Source: Astrocystis sublimbata (lineage: Eukaryota > Ascomycota > Sordariomycetes > Xylariales > Xylariaceae). Taken from it: a stretch of 64,000 nt of DNA. The notes under the pieces were generated by a model. The model searched no databases and had not been told where the DNA came from. It worked only from the letters and a program-made list of their open reading frames with translations. Of this stretch, positions 34,236-46,069 are shown piece after piece (position 1 is the stretch's first letter; each line of letters starts with the position of its first letter). The translations under genes and the position numbers were made by a program. The DNA is taken from assembly GCA_022453515.1 (NCBI GenBank), contig JAJNNY010000092.1:1-64000 (forward strand), written 5' to 3'.

Positions 34236-37200
34236 CTTGTCTAATTGGTACGAAGGATTCTATTGATCTGCTGCATTCATGGTCAGAGGCGGTCAGAAAG
34301 AGTGAGACGGCATGCGTCCTTGGTAGACGAGTAGGAAGCCAACGCACCTTCGGGTCGCGACAAAGACACCGGTGAACTATTTTGTATGAGATGGAAGAAT
34401 GTTCTGTGGCAAGGGCAGCGCGTCGATAGTCTGGGCGTGCAGTCGCTCACTTCATGATAGGCCGAAGTTGTCTATACACTCTAGAGTGCTTGAAAAAAGA
34501 AATTAAGATAAGAAATTAGAACACAGAATTACGAGGAAATTTTCAAGAAAGTGAGGACTCCGACGACTGGTTATATACCCAGTTGATTTGTGCTTTTCTG
34601 GGGATTTCTGACGAGCTAGCCCGCTTTTGATAAGCACGTTAGGTAAGAAAAAAAGCCTGGGGGTCACAGGAATCGAGTGGCCACTTTAGGCAGAGTGCTC
34701 CGGCCTCCCTGGTCTACACGGCCCGAAAGCTGTGCACACATAGCAGGCTAAGATCGTGACAGAAAGACGAGGAATCTGGTCATCAAGGAGAGGTGGGGCC
34801 GTGTCTGATGGTTCCCCGTTGTTCGGCGAGAATCGGTGACGGCAAGGTGTGGATTGGGATCCGTTTGGAGCCGACAAGATGACCGGGTCTGAACGGATAC
34901 CTCCACAGGATAGACAACCCTCGTTGGAGAGCACAGACAGCATGACAGGTGACAGAGCAACGAGCATTCGAAGCTCATCAGGGGTTTTCCTCATCATGTA
35001 ACTGACGTTTCACGCAAATAGCTTCCCGATGGCTTTCCAAAGAAGATGACAATGAAAATGTCTGGGTCGAATCGAAGAACACCTTGGTCGCGATGCGTCC
35101 TCTAGAGCCTGCCCTCGCCTTTCTACCTCGCCTACGTAGTCAAGCTTTCCAAGCAGCACGTTAGAATACAGTATATACCCAGGCAGTCAACAAATGACAC
35201 GGAGCATATAGAAATTGACCAGCTCGACTACCCGCAGATACTACCAACTGTAGAGCGACGTTGCTGGCCACTTAGCGGCCGTTGGTGCACCCTGATCGAT
35301 CGAGACCGGAACAAGCAGGGCGCGATGAGGCGCACAACACACACGTCTCTCTCCCGTGTCAAGGAACATGGCTGAAACACTTCTATATTTGGGGGGCGAG
35401 GTGGGCAAGTGGGCTGGCTCGTCGCAACAAGCTGTAAGTACTTGATTCGAGTCTAGCGAGTCTAGTGCGTCTCCATCGGGTCACGATCGGGATACCTTGC
35501 ATTGACAGGACCTAGGAAACGCCGACTAGGTTCTTCCTGGAGTAGCGTTGGGGTAAAATGCAGTCCACCTCGAAAATAACCCAGATAGGCAATCTGGGCT
35601 AAATTCACCCTCGCTGATTGGACATCGAGTGAACTACCCAGCAACTTCAGGAAGTTTTGTTGCCATTCCACCTCCGTTTCATTCGATGGCACCCCCGAAG
35701 ACCAAGTTCCATTGTGGTCTCGATATTGCCGTGTCTCGAGATTTGATGTAATCAATAGCATACAGGTTCCGGAAAAACACCGTGATTGTTGAGTCAACCC
35801 CCTATGGATTCGACCTCCAATCCTCGTTGGTGCCTGAAATGCCGAAATCAGCCCGACTTTTTAGCCAGCCTCCACACCGCCCAAATTCTCGTCTCCTGTC
35901 CGGCTCTGTCATATTTTCCTCGTGATAAAGCCCAACTGATTGGCATTTACTCCACCACGGCCGAAATGGGCCTTGCTGACATGTCGGGGTTTTATATACC
36001 GGATGTAGATCAACTACCGAAACAACCGAACTGTGTGCTTACATTCTATTCTATGCACTGTATGCGCCGCATATGGAATATTTAAGTAATTACTAGAGGC
36101 CTACTGTGCCACAGCACGTCCAAATTGTGACTGTCGCAGAACTGTTAAACAAATACGATGTGGTACAGCTGACCTTGCCGCGCACCACTCGCGGCGTATT
36201 TGGTATACCCTCGCGGCCGTGGCGGGAGTTGACATTGATATAAGTGGCCCATTGAATCTGAAGACGGCTGGACACGCGTTCCATTTCTTGGAGGGCCGCC
36301 CGCCGCGTCATGGTTGTCGCACGGACCCCAACTCGCATCTTGATTGGGGCATCTTTTACATCAACAGTGAGGAATCGGAATAAGTCAGGTCAAATTCTCG
36401 ACTGACAGTTACGCGACACATGGCCGGACTCGTCAGTGTATATGTAAAGTAACGAGAGATTTTCATTTGACAACACGGTCCTTACTAATGAACCAAAGAA
36501 GTGTGAAAGTCATGTCGCGGATTGATATAAAGCTGAAGAAAGTCACGGGCAACGACCGTGGTTCATGCATGTTGTACGGAAATATCAGCGGTCGTTGATG
36601 CGCCTGCTGATTGCCTGTTGGACCGACTGTTGAGTTCCGACTCATTGATCCTTTAGGCTCACTCAACCATGTAGCCCGTCTTGGTGTGCAGGTTTGAGTG
36701 AAAACTTACATCGCTGTAATGATTACTGTCCTCTTGGTTGTGAAAGTGTCTCTACGTACTAGGGAGGAAATTTACATCAAAATGGTTCTCTTCAAGACTC
36801 ATAACCAAGCTACAAGCGGCAAATATTTGACTCAAATTCATGTAGCTACTGCAATGGTTCCACGATCAACTGAAAACAACAGCCTCATCTCTGCATATCA
36901 ACTGGCTCTTCACTGCGGCCTAGTGGAAAGGTCTATCCCACTCTTCAAAAGTTTCATTTTATTAATGTGAATAATAGTTACGACAGAGAACGAAAAGGCT
37001 TCAGTGACTAATGGCATACAGCCTTTTGAAGTATAGAGGGAGTCTAAATCTTATTGGTCGTTGTTGTTGTTTCAATTCGTTTCCAGGAGGACTATGTGAG
37101 AAAATGACCCAGGTGGGAGAGAGAGTTGAATATTATCGAATTGTCACGTAAACGAGTATGGAATTACTCATGAGAAATATAGCTAGTGCACTATGTAGAA

Positions 37201-38537
37201 AAAGCACCATGACCTAATTTGAGTTGATCTGACATCTGAGCTTCAGTGTTATTATATCTTTTTATAACGATTCAACCATGATATGTTACTATTTGCTCTA
37301 CAACGTTAATAACGATTACGACAAGTCTTCTTGTACTCAAATGCATTACCATATTCCGATACGTTACTCTGATTTTCCTTATTGTTTAAACAGCTTCACC
37401 TTCGCTGCGTAAGTGGCTTAGAATCCTATCATGTAATCAATAAGGCAGTGATACGGCCTTTAGTTGCTTTACCATCAAGCAAGTCTTATTGCCCCCATTT
37501 GGTAGAAAATTTCACCAAGTACGGTAAGACGTGATTAGATATGTGTTCTTGGATTAACGCAAGTTGGATTGGGGTGGTCCGAGCCCCTTATACCATGGCC
37601 CCTCCTGTTCCTCGAATGCATATGCCCACATCCCGCTTGTTATAAACATATCTCAACTGACATGAATACGCCTTGGCGGCTGCATGATTCGTCAAGCTCA
37701 CAGATGCTGGTGGAGATCAAGTTTCTACAAAAGTACCTGCATCAAGTCTAGATCCGCCCCTACGTCGGAGAGTTCTTGCCACGCTGCACGGGAGCCAAGA
37801 CATTTGCGAAACTAGCCCCAACGGGCTCGAACGGGGCAGCTCGCACCTAAGCAAGTATTTCGAATGCTTCTATGGGTTGTTCTTAAAGGATTATGAATCT
37901 CATCCTGTTGTAGGACTAGTTGAGAAGAGGATTGGCAGAACTTGGCCGTATCATGGAAATAGACTTCGTTGACAGCTGCATTAGCTGACGTGTCGTGGCC
38001 TTGTTTGACTACTCGTTGGCGGTTGATACAGGCGTTGGCTTGATTACCTTCAGCTATGTCTCAGTGGCTATGTTCCACGGGCACGGGTCAGGGGTAACTA
38101 ACCCGAACAGCTAGCCCCCACTGTCAGCACGAATTGTTGTCGACGCTCCACTTACTGCGGACAGCTGAGTGAGGTAAAACCTTTTTTGCCATTCTTCAGC
38201 CAATCATAGTAGCCCCCCAAGTCCCCATTCTGCAAGGCGTAGCCCTACGAATGTACATCAGCTCCACCCCTGATAGAAGAATGCGACAATGACAACAAAT
38301 CATTCATGTCAGATCGGATCACGGCTTCTATACAAACCCACAAATTCTCTTATTATAGCATAGTTGTTGAAACCGCATGCTATCTTCCATTTTCTAGTAT
38401 TATTTCCTACCCTTTAGTTCTTATGGCTTCCTTAATTCATAAAAAACGGACTCATTCACTTCTTCATTCATGGCTCTAATGGACACACTTTCTCACAGGG
38501 CTGAATAGTAGTACAAGCTGGTACTACTTTCTTTGCG
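34236..38537. other. 4.3-kb gene-poor region
   Basis: Apart from the low-confidence frame at 35462-35797, I find nothing defensible. 34686-34997 (minus), 35786-36085 (plus) and 36698-36970 (plus) are open but look random. 36950-37560 is AT-rich. The promoters of the small membrane protein and the kelch gene lie at its ends. Confidence 0.35.
35462..35797 (-). CDS. Hypothetical protein fragment (111 codons)
   Basis: The minus-strand frame has protein-like composition: TRQYRDHNGTWSSGVPSNETE, then LAQIAYLGYFRGGLHFTP, then EEPSRRFLGPVNARYP. It seems C-terminal in character, being charged and ending shortly after a Pro-rich basic stretch. There is no convincing start codon or domain upstream. I do not recognise it. 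It could be the last exon of an eroded gene. Confidence 0.3.
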   Translation of the reverse strand: MTQQSRCFSGTCMLLITSNLETRQYRDHNGTWSSGVPSNETEVEWQQNFLKLLGSSLDVQSARVNLAQIAYLGYFRGGLHFTPTLLQEEPSRRFLGPVNARYPDRDPMETH

Positions 38538-40487
38538 ATGTGGCTCGCTTTAATATTCATATGGCTTTACCAGGCGTATGCAATTGTGGAAGAGCCATCT
38601 AGTGTTCCGGCTAATAAGAACTTCCTCCGTCGTATTACCCCGACAGGTACGGCCTGCTTCCTCCTTTAGACTCCGTCTGCTTCATAGCGGGTTGAAGGTT
38701 CATGTTGTTAATATCTCATACAGTCACTGTTCTTGGTGACTATCTCTACATTGAGGGTGGAAGGATCTCGCTATTCCTTGCCGGACAAGAAAAGCCTCAG
38801 GACTTCAGAACAGGTTCGTATCATGGCCTCGATCCCAACCACCTTAACGCCTGACCTTCTACAGTGAACGAGACATTGTCACTATCGTTGGCCACATCAT
38901 GGGTCAATAGCTCAGCTTCTCTAGTGAAAATCGACAAAGGAGAGGCACCAACTTCCATCCAGCCTGCTCTCTGGACAGATCCAGACACGCCAGAGAAACA
39001 AGCATTCTATATGTGGGGAGGCCAAGATACTAAACTGTCCCAAGCAAGCGTGACGTCTGGAAATTCACAGCCGATGGTGGAGGGGGTGGAAACTGGACCG
39101 TTGTTCCCGCTACCAACCCTGGTGTGTTTGCCGGTATAAATCGAGGCAGAGGCGCTTCGTGGGCAACTTGTAATAGCCTCAGAGTAGCACTAGGTGGATA
39201 TGGCTGGGCTAAAACTAATCAAGATCTCAGCGAACGGGGCAGATCGAATCAGCTCCCTCTTCCAAGACTGCTTTCGTACGAACTGGACACTGGAACATGG
39301 CATAATGACTCAGCCAATGGGTTCAATGGCTTGGGTACAAGCATCAAGGGCTCCGCTGTTTGCATTCCTTCGAGCGGGACGCAGAACAAGGGGACTGTAC
39401 TCTTTCTTGGAGGTCAGACCTCGGACCGTGTGGTATCCCGACCCAGAAGCGACATCTTGAATAGAATGGATAACTTGACTTTCTATGACATGGCGACACA
39501 ATCATGGCACTGGCAGCTTGCCTCAGGAGAAATTCCGCCGGGTCGAACTGAATCCTGCTCGGTTGTCGTACAAGGGCCGCGAAATACCTCAGAGATGTAA
39601 GTGACGGAGAGTCCCGAAATATGATGTATTTTTAACGCGAAATAGCTATCTATATGGTGGTGGTGACCCGACCACCAATACCACGTACAGCGATATTCAT
39701 GTTCTTACAATTCCTGGCTTCGCATGGTTCAAGCTAGAGCCAACAAAGAAGTTCCCGAGGTGGGCTCATAGCTGCGCAGTAGGTGGGAGAAGCCGGATGA
39801 TAGTAGTAGGTGGCCAGAAAGTCTGGTCAAATGGAATCGATTCGACTCGAGATCCCGACGTGTGGTCACAAGGAATAGGGGTTTTTGACTTACGGACATT
39901 GGAATGGAGCGACGGTTATGAGCCCGACTCGCAAGAATATCAGACCCCTCAAATGATTGAAGACTGGTACCGTGCTGGGTTAGCCCCCCTCTAGAAATGT
40001 GATGACTACTCGAACTGATCAACACATACAGGGGGCTAGAACGAGTCAACTGGTCAGATCATAATACGAAGGCGTTGTTCATTGAGTAGGTAGGTCTCTG
40101 CCTTTCATCCCACATTACCTTCGAAGTTAACGTAAAGAAGATGACGTCTCACCCAATATTGGCTCTCCGCCGCCCGACGACAATTCGAGCAACAATAGTC
40201 AAAAGCCGCCTGTTGCAGTCATCGTCGGCGCAGTATTAGGTAGCGTCTTGTTTGTGACCTTGGCGGCAATGGTGCTGATGTACTTCTGGCTGAAGAAAGG
40301 ACGTCGAGTTGAAGGGCAATCATCGACTACCTCACCGCTAAAGGTTCTGAATACCAGGACTGTCAGATGCATCAAGAAATTCAACATCTTCGAGCTTCCA
40401 GCCGAGACGCCACCATCAGAGCTGATTTCTCACAGGCTACCAGCTGAACTTGACTCAAACAAAGAGAACAGACATCGTGCTTCTTGA
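38538..40487 (+). CDS. Kelch-repeat membrane protein, apparently frameshifted
   Basis: Visible exons are 38538-38646 (signal peptide MWLALIFIWLYQAYA), 38724-38813, 38865-39596, 39646-39978, 40032-about 40086 and about 40138-40487. Kelch-type blades are seen as FYMWGGQD, ALGGYGWAKT, VLFLGGQTSDR, LYGGGDPTT and MIVVGGQKVW. The chain then has a Ser/Asn/Pro-rich stalk, one membrane helix (VAVIVGAVLGSVLFVTLAAMV) and a basic cytoplasmic tail. This is the layout of fungal galactose-oxidase-like kelch surface proteins. The frame changes between the codons for LSQAS and DVWKFTADGG (about 39046-39058) with no room for an intron. The last junction (40086/40138) does not join in phase with a GT donor. I suspect pseudogenisation, perhaps recent. 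Function would be ligand binding at the cell surface, but that is inference. Confidence 0.75.
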
Positions 40488-41828
40488 TTCATGATGTTGA
40501 GGAATAGTAAGGATTATCGCAGGTAGCAAATCGAGGTCAAGCCAACTTTTTAGGTCTTTAAAATGAAGATAATGTAATAAACAAAGAGCTCCCCGTTTTC
40601 TTCCAAGCTGCTAAGTCTGTCATGTCGAAAGAATACCGACTTACACCCCTGATGAACATAATTCGAATTTGGCCACAGATGACACTCCACCTGATTGGCT
40701 GCCTTATAATTAAGCTCCATGCTTTGAGACGGGATACTTGTAACAACAGTAACAAGATTTCTCGATTTCCTTAACTGATCAAGTTGGTTAGAAACGTCTC
40801 GGCATTCATACTATCAAGGACATATGAATTCTCCCGCTAGTGTCAATGTTACAGAAAATTACCCTCTAACCCTTGAACGAGTTTTTGGAGATATCTAGCT
40901 TGATATCTACCTTTTCATTCCTCATACTACTGTTGTAAAAAGTCTCTTGAGTTTACGGTCAGGGAAGCGATAGTGGTCTACTCTTAGAGAGTTTTTTACA
41001 TGGTCCCAGTAGGAAATGCGCCCAGACAGCTCCCTTAAGCTACTTTGTTGTCTCTACGTTCGTTACACTACATGGTGGAGTGAGAGACGTCATTCAAACG
41101 AATCAAAATCTTTATTTATAGTCCTACTTAAATAAAACAATTGTTATTAGCAAACCATCGATGCAAGGTGTTCGTTAGTATTACAGCTCACGTACTTATT
41201 CTTCCCCTAAACATCCACTTAACTCCAATGGCATTTCGCATGTATTAAAACTTAACACGTTATCCCTTTCTGCTTGGATGCCCTAGAAATATTCACTGGG
41301 CCGAGAGGCTTCGATTTGTCTAAGACTTGTTCATAGCTGGATGAAATTTGCAGCCATATACTTGACTTATCTCCACAGTCTCAATGACAATCAAGTTGAG
41401 AAATTCAAGGGAGATATGCTGTGTATTATGAGAAGTTGAAAATGTTTCCGCAAGCCTCAAGCTGGCAGCAACTCACATCTAATCATAGCAAGGAAACCAA
41501 CACGTGCATTTTCCTTAACCAACAATACCGCGAAAGCGTCATGGCTAATGTCTCAATCGGGACCGATCATATGTATCACCATGGTAGCATGAGGAGACCA
41601 ACCTTTGCTGTCATGGTCAGATATATAAGAGAGTTCGAGGGCTCTCGCTGTCGAGACGTTTCGTTAAACTATCTACCACACCACCCTCTCAACTTGTCCG
41701 ACATCAACATAGTCGGTCCAACAAGAAAGAGCCCAACAACATACCCATCTTCAACAGCAAGACAACATCGAACAACTCATTTCCATTCACGTTACCGTCG
41801 TTAGATTAGCCTTTCGCTTCTGCTCAAG
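40488..41828. other. Intergenic region, no supported gene
   Basis: AT-rich sequence (especially 40500-41250) with no supported coding. A short plus-strand frame (41421-41804) leads up to the MCG-type gene and is probably its promoter and 5' UTR rather than coding. Confidence 0.35.
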
Positions 41829-42047
41829 ATGTGCGGCTTTAAAAGCTTTATCGTTTACTGCTCCCAGTGCAAGGCCTACGTCGAGGAGGAATGGGGAGAA
41901 TTCGTTGAGTGGTGCGACGAAGTTAAAGCCGGCCAGGCCTGTGAAGGGAGACGCGTAGCCTCCTACGGACTCAAACATGTCGAATGCGGTCGCTGCAAGG
42001 AGCAACGCGAGGAAGAGGAACGCAAAGCAGAGGAGCGAGAGAACTAG
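41829..42047 (+). CDS. Small MCG-type Cys protein (72 aa)
   Basis: The intact single-exon frame begins MCGFKSFIVYCSQCKAYV and has Cys at about positions 2, 11, 14, 29, 38, 53 and 56, the last pair as CGRC. It ends in a Glu/Arg/Lys tail (REEEERKAEE). The order MCG-aromatic, Cys about 9 residues on, mid-chain Cys, a final CxxC and then a charged tail matches the protein at 25747-26298, so I take them as one small family. CxxC pairs suggest zinc or disulfide structure. There is no signal peptide, so it is probably intracellular. Function unknown. Confidence 0.6.
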   Translation: MCGFKSFIVYCSQCKAYVEEEWGEFVEWCDEVKAGQACEGRRVASYGLKHVECGRCKEQREEEERKAEEREN

Positions 42048-43220
42048 ACAGTCTGTCGAACGAGAAGTTCCCGCCTAGAGCTGGAACTAAAGCTGTTCTC
42101 ACATTGACCACTTGGAAACATGACAACCACTAGAGGTGGTATGCCTAGAAGCAAACTTCTCAATTTTCGCGATGCATTAAATGTTCCGCAACTACAGCAA
42201 CCAACACTTTGAGCTCACTATCGACAATCTTGACAGGGCTCCTCCTTCATTCATTCAATTTCTTTTTGGAAAATCGTCATGCGCTTGAGTTTGATTGTTT
42301 CATCAGGGACCGAAGAGCAATAGAGTCATGTCACCTAGCCACAGTAGCGAACTGCTATTCTACTACGATAGTTACCTGACATCTTGATCTACGTACTTAA
42401 GTTGACAAAATTCACACAATAAAGTTGCCAAGAATCCAAATGACGTGAAATAGTACCGTTCTAAAGTTAGGGGCCGAATTTGTCTATAATTATCTCAGGA
42501 CGTCGGCCCATCTATGATCGGCCGCATGTTCTGTAGTTAAAACACAAGCTGTAAACGAGTTGTGCAAATGCCCAGCTTTAATTAAGATGTGTTTCGAAGT
42601 CGAGGTAAAAGCTGGAACTAGGTAATAATTAGCTGTTGTATGTCATTATCGTTTTATAGTTGCCATTTTACAAGAACGCTTGAGTGCTTGGCTATGCTAG
42701 TCCGGAGTATGCAAAACCTGGGTTCTTTGCTGTGTTCCCAAAGTCGCATTACAATAGTACCCCTCTTAACTCACAAGGTTCAGTTGTAAACTAAACCAAA
42801 ACGATGACGCCGGGAAATACCCCCCGTTACGGTTAATTCATGCAGATGGTTATTCCGTCAATGATGTTTGGGGATTTGGCGGATCGAGCCAATCACCCCG
42901 CAGACTTCTCCGAAATACGGAAAAGGCTAAAAGCCCAACACAACATTGGCGACCGTACAGCGACATTAAGTCGAGCATGAAGTCGCATCCAACGATTGAC
43001 CCTATCATTCAAATCTTTAAACTACTGCAGATGGGGGTGTGCATCGCAAGATGCTTGCCGTCCCTATCGGCTATGATCATCCCTATAAGAGAACACCGTT
43101 ATAGATCATGATATATATATTTCAGTGAAGGTTTCCACGGACGACGATAGCTTAGTTCCGCAGCAGCCTATGTCGCTGCCTACTTTGCTACCTGTCGCTT
43201 GCTGTATAGATTCCCCAACA
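42048..43220. other. Intergenic region upstream of the feruloyl esterase gene
   Basis: No supported gene. A run ATATATATAT at about 43111-43120 lies about 100 bp before the chosen ATG at 43221 and may serve as a TATA-like element for the esterase. Confidence 0.35.
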
Positions 43221-44120
43221 ATGGTCTCGGCAAAATCATTAATTGGGGCTTTGCTCATGGGCTCGACAGCAGTGCAATGCGCGCCATCTACGGAGTCCAC
43301 ACTCATCACACCTCGAACAGCCTTAGGTAACTCGGTGGGCTGCATCAAAATCCCAACCTTGACGTCAGGCGTGAAATCCATCAACGTCAACGGCAAGCAG
43401 AGGCAATACACGATCCGCGTACCAGAAGGATACGACCGCACCAAGCCCTACAAGCTCATCTTCGCGTTCCACTGGGTTGGTGGGTCGATGGGTGACGTGT
43501 CCGGTGGCGGCAGCGATGGCGCGGCATGGGCGTACTACGGCCAGCAGCGCATGGCGAACGAAGAGGCCATTCTCGTCGCACCCCAGGGGCTCAACGCCGG
43601 CTGGGGCAACTCGGGTGGCGAGGACATCGCCTTCGTCGACGCCATGAGACAGGAGATCGAGAACGATCTCTGCGTCAACCAGGACCAACGGTTCGCGCTT
43701 GGCTTTTCTTACGGCGGCGCCATGTCCTACTCGATCGCTTGCTCGCGCGCCAAGGACTTCCGTGCCGTTGCGGTCATTTCAGGAGGTCAACTGAGCGGCT
43801 GCGATGGCGGCAACGATCCCATCGGCTACCTCGGTATCCATGGCATAAGCGACGGCACGCTGAACATCGCTGGAGGTCGCTCCCTGCGCGATCGGTTCGT
43901 GGGAAACAATGGATGCAGTAGGATGAACCCGCAAGAGCCTTCTCCGGGAAGTGGTCAGCATGTCACGACTGATTACACTGGATGCCGCGATGGATACCCT
44001 GTGAGGTGGATTGCGTTTGATGGTGGCCATGCCCCCGCACCGGTAGATGGCGGTGGCGACAGCGGTGCGAGGTCGTACACACCTGCGGAGATTTGGAAGT
44101 TCTTTTCTCAGTTCGGTTGA
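43221..44120 (+). CDS. Secreted feruloyl esterase C-type (CE1 family), 299 aa
   Basis: From ATG 43221 the frame encodes a signal peptide (MVSAKSLIGALLMGSTAVQC) and an alpha/beta hydrolase that cleaves ferulic-acid esters from plant cell-wall arabinoxylan. The nucleophile is Ser163 in GFSYGGAMS (G-x-S-x-G). The likely acid is Asp211 in GISDGTLN and the His is His270 in DGGHAPAP. SGAR.YTPAEIWKFFSQF is the typical family C-terminus. The oxyanion-side motif FAFHWVGG is also present. Length matches the family (about 270-300). The frame is open 32 codons further upstream to 43125, but only the internal Met gives a clean signal peptide, so I prefer it. No introns. It would act outside the cell together with the GH43 and beta-helix proteins downstream. 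Confidence 0.88.
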   Translation: MVSAKSLIGALLMGSTAVQCAPSTESTLITPRTALGNSVGCIKIPTLTSGVKSINVNGKQRQYTIRVPEGYDRTKPYKLIFAFHWVGGSMGDVSGGGSDGAAWAYYGQQRMANEEAILVAPQGLNAGWGNSGGEDIAFVDAMRQEIENDLCVNQDQRFALGFSYGGAMSYSIACSRAKDFRAVAVISGGQLSGCDGGNDPIGYLGIHGISDGTLNIAGGRSLRDRFVGNNGCSRMNPQEPSPGSGQHVTTDYTGCRDGYPVRWIAFDGGHAPAPVDGGGDSGARSYTPAEIWKFFSQFG

Positions 44121-46069
44121 GCTGTAACGTAATTTCACTTGTATTGCCCAGTGCAAGATCAATAAACAAGGATTCGCTCAAGGCACACCTGCTCAGTTAG
44201 CTGCTGTCACGTAAGGGACTGGTGTACTCTCTAGAAGAAGATCAGAAGCTGGATGATCTGAATCTATGCGCTCCTTACCTACAAACGGAACGGTTGAGGC
44301 CTGTTACAAGTGCGGTATAGAGCGCCTAGTGGGATCAATTAAACCCTGGCCGTTGCCTAACCTTCGTCTTGTGTGCTACTAGTCTCATCATCAACTAAAG
44401 CTTAGCTTTTCTTTGGCTTGTGCCCTACGTCCATGCAGAGGACGATGATTGGATGCAGCAAGTAGGCATCGTGCTTTCGAGGCATCCAACAGGCAGATCC
44501 TGGCGCATACTAACCTCGCCATCATCCTGAACAAGAGGACGTCAAGCCAGGATGATTTCCATCAAGTCCTACGTAATGCTTGATTGTGTAGCAGATGCTT
44601 CGGGCGGCCAAGGGGTCTAGACGCTTATGGAACAAAACCCCTCAGAGTGAGGGTTCCGATATGACTTGTATTCCAGCGGGGTGTTGCCCAAGAACGTCTG
44701 CTTTATCGTAAAAAAAATCCTCGAAACTCGGTCGTTCGGTTGTCGTGTCACGTCGGTCTAGGGATCATCGCGCAGCTGATGATGTTGCGACAAACAGGAG
44801 TTCGGCGCAAAGCTGTCACATGCTCCATGCCAGCTATAAGCTCCATGTGAACCCAGGCAGAATCATCGGGTGAGTCGTCGTAAAGAGTCGTCGCATAATG
44901 GCGGTATCACCAATTGGAATCAATCACAGAAGGCTCTTCGCTCGCTCGAGGGGGCGCGACAGGCTCACGACTTGTGTTCGGACATTGTCGCATCAGGATT
45001 TGTTGGGTTCGAGTGGTGGAAATGGGCTGTCGTCATTATGGTCAGCGCATCGATGAGGAGAATGCCGAATCACTACCAGTATGCTCGTCTGTATTGGCCA
45101 AAGTCAATACCCGCCTGGCGTCGCTGGTCGAGGAACGAAGATGGGATCTTCCTCGGTGAGGGGTTTCGTCATGTTAAAAGGGTCATATTGGCTGTCGAGG
45201 CTGTCTAGCAGTGCAATTACGGAGAGGAAAAGATGAGGGACTAATCAAGGCGGCGGTCGCCTAAGTTGTCTGGAGATAGCTCTGATCTGCACGTCATAGC
45301 GTCTGTTGAACTCTACAAGGAATAGTGTGAGTTAGTCTCCAGAAGGCATGGGGATGCCAAGTGCGCTTGTTGCTGGGATGCTCTAAAAGGCGGCCCGCGA
45401 TCTTGAATTTTCCACATGCACTGCGACTGTCGCATGCCCGAAAGGATGGCTCGGATGGCGACTCTACTGGACTACTGTAGCCCACAGCCACCTGATCAAG
45501 ATCTTCATCTCACATGCCGATCCCGATTGTTAAGTAGGACCTCTCGGAGTCCTCTCAGCCTTGACAATGTATAGATTCCACCTTACAATCACCCCTGAAA
45601 CAGGCAACAACATCGCTCGGGGCTAGCTGCAGTAGCGCTCCTGTCACTATTCCAGCCTCACTATCGTCAGCTTGGCACCTAAGCCAAAGGAAAGAATGGC
45701 GCAACGTTGTGTCCGACGGCTCATCTTACAGCCGACCGTTGGCCGGTGATATTTTTCTTGATTTCGGACTCCGAAGCAGCGTCGCAGGACTCCCTGGCCC
45801 GTGGGGGACACATTAAGTGTCCGGGTGTGGATGGGTGAAGGCGTATGTGTCCCCCTCATGCCTGGGCACCCGGAAAGCAGACATGCATACGTCACAGAGC
45901 CGGAGATCGAAATTATGATATATCCTTGGACGATATCCTCGTGCTCTTGATAATCACTCCCTACTTGATACGCCTTGTTGCTCGAATCCTTGTTCCTAAA
46001 CGAACATTCCGAAGTCCCTCCACAGACATCGAGAGCATATCGCCTTCCCGTTAGGCGCAGACATCAACC
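44121..46069. other. Intergenic region, no supported gene
   Basis: 1.9 kb between the esterase and the beta-helix gene. 44870-45208 is open in two plus frames, but neither looks like protein. I see no repeat or RNA gene. Confidence 0.4.
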
